Shown here: piece after piece, positions 7,906 to 15,341 of the stretch
How positions within the stretch are numbered: position 1 is the first letter of the stretch
Layout of the letters: every line of letters starts with the position of its first letter
Assembly: GCA_020849725.1 (NCBI GenBank)
Contig: JADLAZ010000246.1
Span: 1 to 24,206, forward strand
Source: Chloroflexota bacterium
Lineage (GTDB): Bacteria > Chloroflexota > Chloroflexia > Thermomicrobiales > JADLAZ01
Direction of reading: 5' to 3'
Length of the DNA stretch: 24,206 nucleotides
Position numbers and translations under genes: made by a program
Notes under the pieces: generated by a model
What the model saw: the letters and a program-made list of their open reading frames with translations, nothing else
What the model was told of the DNA's origin: nothing
Databases searched by the model: none

Positions 7906-8760
7906 GTGTGGTTGTCGTGGTATGAGCTGGTGATCGATCTCCTCCTGGGTATGTTCGCGAGTGCCTATGGCACGCTTATCGGCGCGGGTGGCGGCTTCAT
8001 TATGTCGCCCATACTCATTCTGGCGCCGATCTACAACCTGGCGCCCAAGGTGGCCGCCGCGACCTCGCTCACGGCCGTCGTCTTCAACGCCGCCACCGCC
8101 GTGCACGCCTATACACGGCAGAAGCGGATCGACTACTTCACCGGCCTGCGCTTCGCGCTGGCCACGGTACCGAGCGCCATCCTTGGCACGCTCATCGTCG
8201 GCGCCATCCCGGAGCGTGCCTTTAAGGCGATTTTCGGCCTGCTGCTCATCCTGATCGCCGGCTACATGGCGGTACGCGGCGAGCGACCAGCCGGCCGGCC
8301 GGCCGGGTTCGAGGCGGACGCGGCGGTGCTGGCCGCCGAGGGGAAGACGGTGCGCACCGTCACCGATGCCCACGGACGGCGCTTCATCTTTGGCTATCGC
8401 ATGTCGCACGGGCTGCTGCTCAGCGCCGGCGTCGGTATCTTGTCGAGCCTGCTCGGCGTCGGTGGCGGCATCATGATGACGCCGGTCATGATCTCGCTGT
8501 TCGGCATCCCGGCCCATATCGCCGTCGCCACCGCCCAGTTCATCCTGCTGATCTCAGCAGCGACCGGCGCGGCCTCGTACCTGCTGCAGGGCGCCGTCGA
8601 CGTGCCCACGGCGATCGGGCTTGGCCTCGGCGGCATCGTTGGGGCGCGCATCGGCGCCGCTATCGCCCATCGCGTGCATGGCAAGCTGATCGTGCGCCTG
8701 CTCGCGGTGGCGCTGCTCCTCGTCGGGGTGCGCCTGCTGGCCGCCAGCCTGGGCCTGTGA
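7906..8760 (+). CDS. TauE/SafE family (DUF81) permease
   Basis: A 284-residue membrane protein of the TauE/SafE anion exporter family, whose studied members move sulfite, sulfoacetate or related anions. It has the expected two pseudo-repeats, each opening with a glycine-rich helix: YGTLIGAGGGFIMSPILIL near residue 25 and SLLGVGGGIMMTPVMISLFG near residue 185. Each is followed by A(T)S/A-type helices (AAATSLTAVVFN; VATAQFILLISAATGA). A short cytoplasmic insert, about residues 125-165, separates the halves. The start is uncertain: GTG at 7906 overlaps a G-rich stretch and no clean ribosome binding site is present. The small stem GGGTCG/CGACCC at 7870-7889 lies just upstream. The gene converges on the LysM/M23 gene with a 36-base gap. 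Confidence 0.85.
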   Translation: MWLSWYELVIDLLLGMFASAYGTLIGAGGGFIMSPILILAPIYNLAPKVAAATSLTAVVFNAATAVHAYTRQKRIDYFTGLRFALATVPSAILGTLIVGAIPERAFKAIFGLLLILIAGYMAVRGERPAGRPAGFEADAAVLAAEGKTVRTVTDAHGRRFIFGYRMSHGLLLSAGVGILSSLLGVGGGIMMTPVMISLFGIPAHIAVATAQFILLISAATGAASYLLQGAVDVPTAIGLGLGGIVGARIGAAIAHRVHGKLIVRLLAVALLLVGVRLLAASLGL

Positions 8761-8796
8761 CCCAGCCAGCGCTGGCGTCGGGTCGGCTGTGGCGGA

Positions 8797-10488
8797 CTAC
8801 GGCAGGTAGTTCAGCGGATTGCGGTAGCCGTAATTCTGCAAGACCATGAAATGCAGGTGCGGCCCGGTCGAGCGCCCGGTGCTGCCCATATAGCCGATGA
8901 TCTGCCCACGACCGACTGCCTGACCGGGGGAGACGACCGCGCGGCTGAAGTGGCCGTACCAGGTCTGCAAGCCGCCACCGTGGTCGACGAACACGGCGAT
9001 GCCGAGACCGTCGTTGCGCCAGCCGGACCAGATAACGACGCCGCCATCGGCCGCGACAACCGGCGTGCCGGAGGCATTGGCCAGGTCCAGGCCGTTGTGA
9101 CCGCCGCTGAAATAGGTCGTGATGGACCCAGTCGTCGGCCAGACCATGCGACCGGTTGGCGCCGGTCGCGCCGGCGCCGGCGGCAACGGCACAGCTGTCG
9201 GGCGTGGCGCGGGTCGCTCGGCCGGCGCTGACGCGGCCACTTGAGCGGGCGGCGCCGATGCTTGCTGCACGACCGGCTCGGCCGGCTCCGGTTCGGCCGG
9301 CGGTGGATCAGGCAAGCGGCCGCCGGGCACGACCAGCGCCTGGCCGGGCACGACTTCGCCACCGACGCCCAGTCCATTGGGGGCGTAGCCGCGGATAGCG
9401 CTCTCATCGACCCGATAGCGCGCTGCCAGCTCACCGACCGAGTCTCCTGCCTGGACGATCAGGCCCACGCCGGACACCGGCAGGATGGCCAGACGCTGGC
9501 CGATGAGCAGAAAATCGGCATCCTCAAGGCTGTTGGCAGAGATGATCGTCTCCGGCGTCACGTTGTAGCGCTCGGCGACAGCGAACACTGTTTCGCCGTC
9601 TTGCACGGTGTGCATCGTCACCGTGGTGCGCTCGGGCATCGTGCCGCCCGGCGCCAGCAGCATGCGCCCTGGCGCCACATCAGCGGCGTCGCGGATGCCG
9701 TTGGGCCGGTAGTCGATGATGGCCTGGACCGGCACCCGGTAGGTCGAGGCGATCGAGTCCAGCGTGTCACTCTGGCGAACGACGTGCAGCATGCCCTTCA
9801 CCGGTGGGACGCGGAGCTGCTGCCCGACCGTCGGCTGAGCGGTTGGGTCGGTCAGGCCATTGGCCCACTGCAGTGTCGGCACATCCACGCCATACTGCGT
9901 GGCAATCGTCGACAATGTCTCCCCTGCCTTGACCTCGTGGACGCCGATCCGCTGTGGCGCGAGCGTGATCGGCAGCGCCGGCACGGCCAGGTAGTCGCCA
10001 GCCAAGGCACTTCGGCCGGCCGGCGCCGGCAGCGCCAACCGGCGGTCGCGCGGGTCGGCCATCGTCGCCGGGTCCAGCAGGTGGTCCGTGCCGGTGTGGG
10101 TCGAGATGCGGTCCAGTGGCGGCGCCGGCAAGGCTTGCTCCTGCCAGGGACGGCTGCCTATGCCAGCCACCAGCACCAGCACCAGCAGGGCGACGTGGGG
10201 AGCCCAGCGGCGCAGCGGACCCGCCGGTGTGGTCGCGTCACCGCCGACAACCAGCCTCACGGCCACAGACCACCATGAGCGTTCATCCGGTGACGGCGCT
10301 GGGTGAACTGGAACCACGCGCACCGGCGCGCTCGACCGGTCAGCCACCGGCGCCGATGGCTCAACCGCCACCACCGCGGCCACGCTGCGCCCGCCTGGTA
10401 GTGACGTGAGCCGCTCTCGTCGCGCCACGCTCGGTTCCGGCGCGGCCCGCTGGCCGGGTGCGGGCCGCTCTCGGGAACTCTCCAGCAC
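8797..10488 (-). CDS. Membrane-anchored four-LysM M23 family endopeptidase
   Basis: A 563-residue protein predicted to bind and cut peptidoglycan or remodel the envelope. The GTG start at 10488 is chosen because GGGGAGG stands just upstream and the promoter at 10576-10604 lies within the longer open frame. A 95-residue cytoplasmic Arg/Pro-rich segment precedes one membrane helix (97-111, APHVALLVLVLVAGI), so the rest is outside. LysM domains lie near 184-229, 234-282, 292-336 and 342-389. A Pro/Ala-rich linker (about 390-450) leads to the M23 domain. Its residues match the LytM type: H464 and D468 (HNGLD) plus H546 as zinc ligands, and H513 and H544 as catalytic histidines (HLH 544-546). All are intact, so it should be an active peptidase rather than an EnvC/NlpD-type activator. 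Confidence 0.9.
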   Translation of the reverse strand: MLESSRERPAPGQRAAPEPSVARRERLTSLPGGRSVAAVVAVEPSAPVADRSSAPVRVVPVHPAPSPDERSWWSVAVRLVVGGDATTPAGPLRRWAPHVALLVLVLVAGIGSRPWQEQALPAPPLDRISTHTGTDHLLDPATMADPRDRRLALPAPAGRSALAGDYLAVPALPITLAPQRIGVHEVKAGETLSTIATQYGVDVPTLQWANGLTDPTAQPTVGQQLRVPPVKGMLHVVRQSDTLDSIASTYRVPVQAIIDYRPNGIRDAADVAPGRMLLAPGGTMPERTTVTMHTVQDGETVFAVAERYNVTPETIISANSLEDADFLLIGQRLAILPVSGVGLIVQAGDSVGELAARYRVDESAIRGYAPNGLGVGGEVVPGQALVVPGGRLPDPPPAEPEPAEPVVQQASAPPAQVAASAPAERPAPRPTAVPLPPAPARPAPTGRMVWPTTGSITTYFSGGHNGLDLANASGTPVVAADGGVVIWSGWRNDGLGIAVFVDHGGGLQTWYGHFSRAVVSPGQAVGRGQIIGYMGSTGRSTGPHLHFMVLQNYGYRNPLNYLP

Positions 10489-10575
10489 CTTGCCTCCCCA
10501 ACAGGCGACCGGTGACACTTGGGCCACTCCGGTCGCCGCCGGCCGCCGCTTGGAGGCGGCCAGCACTGCCGCACG

Positions 10576-10604
10576 ACGGTACCAGCCGGTCACGATGCTG
10601 TCAA
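10576..10604 (-). promoter_or_regulatory. Promoter of the LysM/M23 gene
   Basis: On the minus strand, a perfect TTGACA (10604-10599), a 17-base spacer and TACCGT (10581-10576). The start site near 10569 leaves an 80-base leader before the GTG at 10488. The -35 box overlaps the left half of an inverted repeat, CTGTCA (10598-10603) and TGACAG (10617-10622), with a 13-base spacer. The repeat could be an operator serving both this gene and the divergent regulator at 10666. Confidence 0.65.
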
Positions 10605-10665
10605 CGTTTGCCTCTGTGACAGACAAGCCTGACCGCCGGCCGCCGCTCGGCGCAGGAGCGCCTGC

Positions 10666-11319
10666 ATGATTCGCCTGCTCATCCTCGCCCCAACGCCGGT
10701 GGCCCGCGCTGGCTGGCGCGCGCTGCTGGCTGCTACCGCGCCGGGCGCGATCGCCATCGCCGCCGAGACGGGGTCCATGGCAGAACTGACCGCGCAAATC
10801 GGCCAGGCACGCCCTGATGTCGTCCTCCTCGACCCTGCGCCGGATGACGAGTCATTCGTGGACATGCTGCGAGCGGTCACGCGCACGTATCCCGGACTGC
10901 GCGCGATCGTGCTGGGCGAGCCGCGCGCCGTCACCGCCACCGAGGCGCTCGGCGCTGGGGCGCGTGGCTACCTGCGCCTGGCCGTGTCCGGCGCCGAGGT
11001 GGCAGCCGCCATTGCGGCCGTGAACGAGGGGCTGATCGTCCTCGACCCGGTCGCCAGCGGCCCGCTGCTCGACCGCGTGACCGGCACGCCTACCGCACCA
11101 CTACCGCCGCCCGCACCGCTGCCCAGCCTGACGCGGCGCGAGTTGGAGGTACTCCAGTTGCTGGCCTCCGGTCTGACCAACCGGGGCATCGCCCGTCAGT
11201 TGCGGATGAGCGAGCACACCGCCAAGTTCCATGTCGGCTCGGTGCTGGGCAAGCTCGGCGCGGCCTCGCGCGCAGAGGCGGTCGCGGTCGCCGCCCGGGC
11301 CGGGCTGCTGTTGCACTAG
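10666..11319 (+). CDS. NarL/LuxR-type response-regulator-like protein with degenerate receiver
   Basis: A 217-residue DNA-binding regulator. The ribosome binding site AGGAG precedes the ATG. Residues 1-125 align with a CheY-like receiver and 150-215 with a GerE/LuxR helix-turn-helix (LTRRELEVLQLLASGLTNRGIA...). The phosphoacceptor position is kept (VVLLDP, D56), but the acidic pair that binds magnesium is missing: the usual DD near residues 8-9 is AP (LLILAPTPVARAG). The Ser/Thr near residue 88 is Gly (VLGEP) and the conserved Lys is Arg (GYLRL). It therefore probably works without ordinary phosphorylation. No histidine kinase is nearby. It is divergent from the LysM/M23 gene and upstream of two proteases, either of which could be a target. 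Confidence 0.85.
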   Translation: MIRLLILAPTPVARAGWRALLAATAPGAIAIAAETGSMAELTAQIGQARPDVVLLDPAPDDESFVDMLRAVTRTYPGLRAIVLGEPRAVTATEALGAGARGYLRLAVSGAEVAAAIAAVNEGLIVLDPVASGPLLDRVTGTPTAPLPPPAPLPSLTRRELEVLQLLASGLTNRGIARQLRMSEHTAKFHVGSVLGKLGAASRAEAVAVAARAGLLLH

Positions 11320-11328
11320 CCGGTCCTT

Positions 11329-11364
11329 CCCACCCGATCGGGCAGGTGGCCGGCCCACCCGATC
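11329..11364 (+). repeat. Pair of 11-bp direct repeats upstream of the first HtrA-like gene
   Basis: CCCACCCGATC occurs at 11329-11339 and again at 11354-11364, a centre-to-centre distance of 25 bases, in the 129-base gap between the LuxR-type regulator and the protease gene. It might be a regulator binding site. No clear promoter is seen, though TATGCT (11393-11398) could serve as a -10 box. Confidence 0.3.
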
Positions 11365-11448
11365 CGACGATGGCGCCCCGGGGCAGGCGGCCTATGCTGA
11401 CGCTGGACACGCTGTCGCTCGTCTCTATCCCCAGCAAAGGAGGCTCCC

Positions 11449-12381
11449 GTGAGTGCATCCCAATCACCCGCCGGCCGTCTGTTGCAGTCGCTCTCGGACG
11501 ACTTGGCCAACGCCGTTGCGTCCGCCGGCCGCGGTATCGTGCGCGTCGAAGCCCGCCGGTCGAACCCGGCCAGCGGCGTCATCTGGTCCAGTGACGGCCT
11601 GATCCTCACCGCGCACCACGTGCTGGAGCGCGACGACGCGATCAAGGTCGTTCTCGACGATGGCCGGGAGGTCAGCGCGACGATCGCCGGCCGCGACCCC
11701 GGTTCGGACCTGGCCGTACTTCGCGCGTCGGCCAGCGGCTTGCCGGCTGTAACACCGGCGCCGGCTGACAGTGTCCGCCTGGGCCACCTGGTGCTGGCGG
11801 TCGGCCGGCCGTTCGCTCTCAGTGCGACCCTGGGTGTGGTGTCCTCAGTTGGCGGTCCATGGCGCACCTGGCACGGCGGGCGGCTGGACCGCCTCGTGCA
11901 GACTGACGCTCCATTTCACCCTGGCTACTCCGGCGGCGCGCTGATCGATGCGGCTGGGCGCCTGGTCGGGTTGATCAGCTCGCAACTCGGGCGCGGCTTG
12001 AATCTGGCCATCCCGGCCGACCTGGCTGCCGGTATCGCCGAGGCGCTGCTCAGCCAGGGCCGGATCCGCCGCGCCTTCCTCGGCATTGGCAGTCAGCCGG
12101 TCGACCTGCCTGGTAGCCTCCGTCAGCGCCTGAGCCTGGAGCAATCGACCGGCCTGCTCATCATCACCATCGAGACCGGCGGGCCGGCTGAGCGCGCTGG
12201 TTTGCTCGTCGGCGACATCCTGATTGGCCTGAGCGGCCAGCCGGTCGCCGCCATCGACGATCTGCAAGCGCATCTGGCCGCACTCGCCCCCGGCGTTGCG
12301 GCGCCTATCCGCCTCGTGCGTGGCGGCGCCCTGACCGACGTGACGGTGACGCTCGGCGAGCGCGGCGCGCCACCGGCGTAG
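11449..12381 (+). CDS. HtrA/Deg-like trypsin-family serine protease with PDZ domain (first of a pair)
   Basis: A 310-residue S1C-type protease. GTG at 11449 is preceded by an ideal AAAGGAGG. A chymotrypsin-fold domain (about 25-195) has its triad intact: H57 (TAHHV), D87 (SDLAVL) and S161 in PGYSGGAL, where the usual GNSGG is GYSGG. A PDZ domain (about 205-305) contains the typical PAERAGLLVGDILIGLSGQPV. There is no signal peptide or membrane helix at the N-terminus (MSASQSPAGRLLQSLSDDLA), unlike most HtrA/DegP proteins, which suggests a cytoplasmic location or non-classical export. It is followed after 27 bases by a second, related protease, so the two are likely one transcript and arose by duplication. 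Confidence 0.9.
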   Translation: MSASQSPAGRLLQSLSDDLANAVASAGRGIVRVEARRSNPASGVIWSSDGLILTAHHVLERDDAIKVVLDDGREVSATIAGRDPGSDLAVLRASASGLPAVTPAPADSVRLGHLVLAVGRPFALSATLGVVSSVGGPWRTWHGGRLDRLVQTDAPFHPGYSGGALIDAAGRLVGLISSQLGRGLNLAIPADLAAGIAEALLSQGRIRRAFLGIGSQPVDLPGSLRQRLSLEQSTGLLIITIETGGPAERAGLLVGDILIGLSGQPVAAIDDLQAHLAALAPGVAAPIRLVRGGALTDVTVTLGERGAPPA

Positions 12382-12408
12382 CGTTCCCCACCCTTATGGA
12401 GGAGCGAC

Positions 12409-13308
12409 ATGACCCTGGATACCGTGACCGCCAGCGCCGGCATCGCCGCCGAACTCGGCGCATTGGCGGACCGCGTACGCCCCAGCGTGGTCGAAATCCA
12501 ATCCCGGCACGGCCACGGCACGGGCATCATCTGGACGACCGATGGCCTGATCGTCACCAACGACCATGTCGCACCGCAAGACAGCGTCGCGGTGACACTG
12601 GCCGACGGCCGCCGGCTGTCGGCCAGCGCGGTTCAGCGCGACCGGCTTCACGATCTCGTCGCATTGCGCGTGCCGGCGACGGACCTGCCCGCGGCGACGA
12701 TCGGCGATTCGTCGGTGGCGCGCATCGGCCAGTTGGTCGTGGCCGTCGGCAACCCGCTCGGCATGCCGCGCGTGGTCACCGCCGGCATCATCAGTGGTCC
12801 GCGCGCTGGAAGCCACGGTCGGCTGCGCTGGCAAGACGGCATCCAAGCTGGCATCGAGTTGCGGCCCGGCAACTCGGGTGGGCCACTGGTCAACGTTGCC
12901 GGCGAGGTCATCGCCGTCAACGCGCTGGTCATCGGCCCACGTCTGGCCCTGTCGATCCCCAGCGCAACCGTCGCGGCGATGCTCGCCACGGGCACCCGGC
13001 CGCGCCTGGGGCTGCGCGTCCAGGCGGCGACCATGCCGGCCGCGCTGGCGCGGGCCACCGGCCAGGCGCATGGCCTGCTCACTATCGGCGTTGACGACGA
13101 CAGTCCGGCCGACCGGGCCGGCCTTCTCCCCGGCGATCTACTCCTGTCCATCGCCAGTCATGACGCCGGCCCCACCACGGTTCCCCTCCTCGAGCCAGGC
13201 GACCTGGCGCTGGCCCTTCGCCGCGCCACGCCGGACACGCCACTGACGCTCAATCTCAGCCGCGCCGGCTCAGTGATCCGCTGCACGCTCGCGCCCGACA
13301 CGGACTGA
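12409..13308 (+). CDS. HtrA/Deg-like serine protease with PDZ domain (second of a pair)
   Basis: A 299-residue paralogue-like neighbour of the preceding protease, with the ribosome binding site GGAGGAG before the ATG. The triad is H53 (TNDHV), D82 (HDLVAL) and S156 in the canonical GNSGGPL. The strand before the serine reads IQAGIELRPGNSGG, close to the family's IQTDAxINPGNSGG. A PDZ domain occupies about 200-290 (SPADRAGLLPGDLLLSIASHD). Again there is no signal peptide or membrane anchor. The two proteins share domain order but have diverged strongly in sequence, so the duplication is old or they were brought together. Substrates are unknown; a regulatory or heteromeric pairing with the upstream copy is possible but unproven. 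Confidence 0.9.
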   Translation: MTLDTVTASAGIAAELGALADRVRPSVVEIQSRHGHGTGIIWTTDGLIVTNDHVAPQDSVAVTLADGRRLSASAVQRDRLHDLVALRVPATDLPAATIGDSSVARIGQLVVAVGNPLGMPRVVTAGIISGPRAGSHGRLRWQDGIQAGIELRPGNSGGPLVNVAGEVIAVNALVIGPRLALSIPSATVAAMLATGTRPRLGLRVQAATMPAALARATGQAHGLLTIGVDDDSPADRAGLLPGDLLLSIASHDAGPTTVPLLEPGDLALALRRATPDTPLTLNLSRAGSVIRCTLAPDTD

Positions 13309-13352
13309 GTCTGCTGGCTCCCTCCGCCTCGCGCTCTTCCTGGCCCACGCAC

Positions 13353-13382
13353 TTGCCAGGCTGGCAGCGCCCACGGTACACT
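13353..13382 (+). promoter_or_regulatory. Promoter for the 74-residue orphan gene
   Basis: TTGCCA (13353-13358), an 18-base spacer and TACACT (13377-13382). The start would be near 13389, giving a leader of about 165 bases before the ATG at 13554. The leader is C-rich and shows no clear hairpin. Confidence 0.55.
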
Positions 13383-13553
13383 CTCGCCACTTCGCGTCTC
13401 GCCCCGCTGCCTCGGCGTCTGCCGCTGGTGTCTGGCCTGTCACCGCCGCCCCGCGTGTCCGGTATTGGCGCGTCCCGCGCTGGCGCTTCGCTGCCCCACG
13501 ACCGCCACGGGTCGCCTTCGCCCGCCATCGGGCGTAGTTGAAAGGGGTTCCCC

Positions 13554-13778
13554 ATGGTCGCCCACATGACGCTCGATCAATTGGCACGGTACCTCAACAT
13601 GGACCGGCTGGACGCCAAGAATGCGCTCAATCGCATCGGCATCTGCGCGCCATCGGCTGACGATGAGACCATCATCGTCACCGCGCACGATCTGCAGCGC
13701 GTCACCACCAACATCGCTGAGTACGAGCGTGGCTGGGAGACGAGTAGCGCCGCCGCGCGCGAGCGACCGGGCGTCTAA
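13554..13778 (+). CDS. Small hypothetical protein, 74 residues
   Basis: I do not recognise the family. The ATG at 13554 has AAAGGGG six bases upstream, and a promoter lies at 13353-13382, so the gene looks independently expressed. The first 30 residues (HMTLDQLARYLNMDRLDAKN...) read like a short winged- or helix-turn-helix motif, with a predicted recognition-type helix and no cysteines apart from one (C32). The middle is a beta-like TIIVTAHD followed by a helix (LQRVTTNIAEYERGW). The tail is Arg/Ala-rich. It is soluble, with no signal or membrane segment. A small DNA-binding or adaptor role is possible, but this is inference from its N-terminal pattern alone. Confidence 0.7.
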   Translation: MVAHMTLDQLARYLNMDRLDAKNALNRIGICAPSADDETIIVTAHDLQRVTTNIAEYERGWETSSAAARERPGV

Positions 13779-13808
13779 ACCGAAGCCCAGACGGGATGCC
13801 CAGGCCAC

Positions 13809-13838
13809 CGTAGGGGCGGTTCGCGAACCGCCCCTACG
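13809..13838. repeat. Perfect 30-bp palindrome (GTAGGGGCGG type)
   Basis: The half-site CGTAGGGGCGGTTCG (13809-13823) is followed at once by its exact reverse complement (13824-13838). Dispersed palindromes of this GTAGGGGCGG...CCGCCCCTAC style are familiar in Chloroflexota and some cyanobacterial genomes, so it is probably one copy of a dispersed repeat. It could also form a strong hairpin at the 3' end of the 74-residue gene, but no T-run follows. Confidence 0.8.
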
Positions 13839-13894
13839 CTACGCAATACGAAGTATGCTATTCCCATGCGCGCTTCGATATAGACAACTGGCCA

Positions 13895-13923
13895 CTGCCG
13901 CCGTCAACGGTATGGTGTACACT
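13895..13923 (+). promoter_or_regulatory. Candidate promoter of the aminotransferase gene
   Basis: CTGCCG (13895-13900), a 17-base spacer and TACACT (13918-13923), with a start near 13930 and a 43-base leader. The -35 box is poor, but the -10 matches the TACACT used at 13377. Confidence 0.4.
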
Positions 13924-13972
13924 GGAGTCGCCCCTCCGACGGATCGCGCATCGCTCACCAAGGAGACGACCC

Positions 13973-15289
13973 ATGGCAATCGCGCCGACTGACATCGCCG
14001 CCGCGGAACGCCAGGCTGCGCTGCTTGCCGACGCTGATCGGGTACTGGCTGGTGGTGGTCTCGGGCTGTTCACCTTGCCGCCGGACGTCAACCTCGTGAT
14101 TGCCGAGGGCCATGGCAGCCATGTCACTGACGTTGCCGGCCGGGACTTCATCGACTATCACCTTGGCTCCGGACCGGCGCTGCTGGGGCATGGCCATCCG
14201 GCCGTTACCGAGGCGGTCGCCGCCCAGCTCACGCGCGGCACGACCTACTATTTCCTCAATGAGCCGGTCATCCGCCTGGCCACCCGGCTGGTCGCGGCCA
14301 TCCCGTGCGCCGATCAAGTCCACTTCACCGGCTCAGGCACCGAGGCAACCTTCTTCGCGCTGCGCGTGGCGCGGGCGCACACCGGCCGCAACGCCATTCT
14401 CAAGTTCGAGGGTGGCTGGCACGGCATGCACGATTACGCGCTCTGGGGCACGCTGCCGGCCACACCCTCGCCCTATCCGCACGCTGCGCCCGACTCGGCC
14501 GGCATTCCGGCGTCGATCAGCGACACCGTCCTGGTCGCGCCTTTCAACGACACCGAGCGCGCCGTGGCGATTATCGAGGCCAACGCTGCCAATCTAGCGG
14601 CGGTTATCGTCGAGCCGCTGGAGCGGGTCTTGCGGCCGGAGTCGGGCTTCCTGCAGGCAGTGCGCGAGGTGACGCGGCGGCACGGCATCGTGCTCATCTT
14701 CGACGAAGTCGTGACCGGCTTTCGCATCGCCTGGGGCGGCGCACAGGAGGCCTACGGCGTCGTGCCGGACCTGGCAACGTATGGCAAGGCGATGAGTGGC
14801 GGCTTCCCGATGGCGGCCATCGCCGGGCGCGCCGAGGTCATGGCCGCGCTGGACGGCCGGCGCACGGCCCGGCCGCAGATGGCCTGGGCCAGCGGCACGC
14901 TCAACGGCAACCCGATCAGTGCCACCGCCGGCAACGTGGCGCTGGACCTGCTCTCCCAGCCGGGCGTCTACGACCACCTGCACCACATCGGCGGCCGGCT
15001 GCGACGGGAGTTGACCGCGCTGGGTCGCGGCCACGGCTTCCCGGTGCAGGCGCCCGGCGAAGATGCCGTCTTCGGCATACGCTTCACCCCGGTCGAGCCG
15101 CTGCGCACCTGGGCCGACCACATGACGGCCGACAAGAGTCTCGGGCAGCGGTGGGCGATCGAATGCCTGCGGCGCGGCCTGCTCGTGAACCCGAACGAAA
15201 AATTCTACATCTCCATTGCCCACACCGATGCCGACGTCGATCGCACCCTCGAGGTCGCCGACGCGGCCTTCCGGGCGCTGCGGATGTAG
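13973..15289 (+). CDS. Class III PLP-dependent aminotransferase, HemL-like
   Basis: A 438-residue fold-type I PLP enzyme. The ATG is preceded by AAGGAG. The cofactor lysine is K272 in ATYGKAMSGGFPMAA. Other family marks are the phosphate-binding GSGTEATFFALRVAR (near 119-133), the aromatic WHGMHD near 150, and the DEVVTGFR Asp motif (near 245) that contacts the pyridine nitrogen. Length and lysine position agree with glutamate-1-semialdehyde aminomutase (HemL), but the region after WHGMHD (ALWGTLPATPSP) lacks the usual HemL 'LLVxAGSG' stretch. No other haem gene is nearby. It may be a related omega- or beta-transaminase rather than true HemL, so no symbol is given. Confidence 0.85.
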   Translation: MAIAPTDIAAAERQAALLADADRVLAGGGLGLFTLPPDVNLVIAEGHGSHVTDVAGRDFIDYHLGSGPALLGHGHPAVTEAVAAQLTRGTTYYFLNEPVIRLATRLVAAIPCADQVHFTGSGTEATFFALRVARAHTGRNAILKFEGGWHGMHDYALWGTLPATPSPYPHAAPDSAGIPASISDTVLVAPFNDTERAVAIIEANAANLAAVIVEPLERVLRPESGFLQAVREVTRRHGIVLIFDEVVTGFRIAWGGAQEAYGVVPDLATYGKAMSGGFPMAAIAGRAEVMAALDGRRTARPQMAWASGTLNGNPISATAGNVALDLLSQPGVYDHLHHIGGRLRRELTALGRGHGFPVQAPGEDAVFGIRFTPVEPLRTWADHMTADKSLGQRWAIECLRRGLLVNPNEKFYISIAHTDADVDRTLEVADAAFRALRM

Positions 15290-15341
15290 GCATCGGCACG
15301 ACACCTGGGAGGGCCGCCGATCAACCACGAACGCGATGCCG

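Noticed and set aside
8286..8308. CCGGCCGG run as a regulatory palindrome
   Set aside because: It lies inside the cytoplasmic insert of the TauE/SafE gene and reflects local GC-rich Pro/Ala/Gly/Arg coding.
8765..8776. GCCAGCGCTGGC palindrome as a bidirectional terminator between convergent genes
   Set aside because: Only a 4-bp stem with a 4-base loop and no T-run on either side.
9241..10278. A 345-codon plus-strand frame
   Set aside because: Antisense to the LysM/M23 gene and without recognisable features.
10489..10797. N-terminal extension of the M23 protein to 666 residues
   Set aside because: The extension runs through the gene's promoter and over the divergent regulator's start; the GTG at 10488 has GGGGAGG just upstream.
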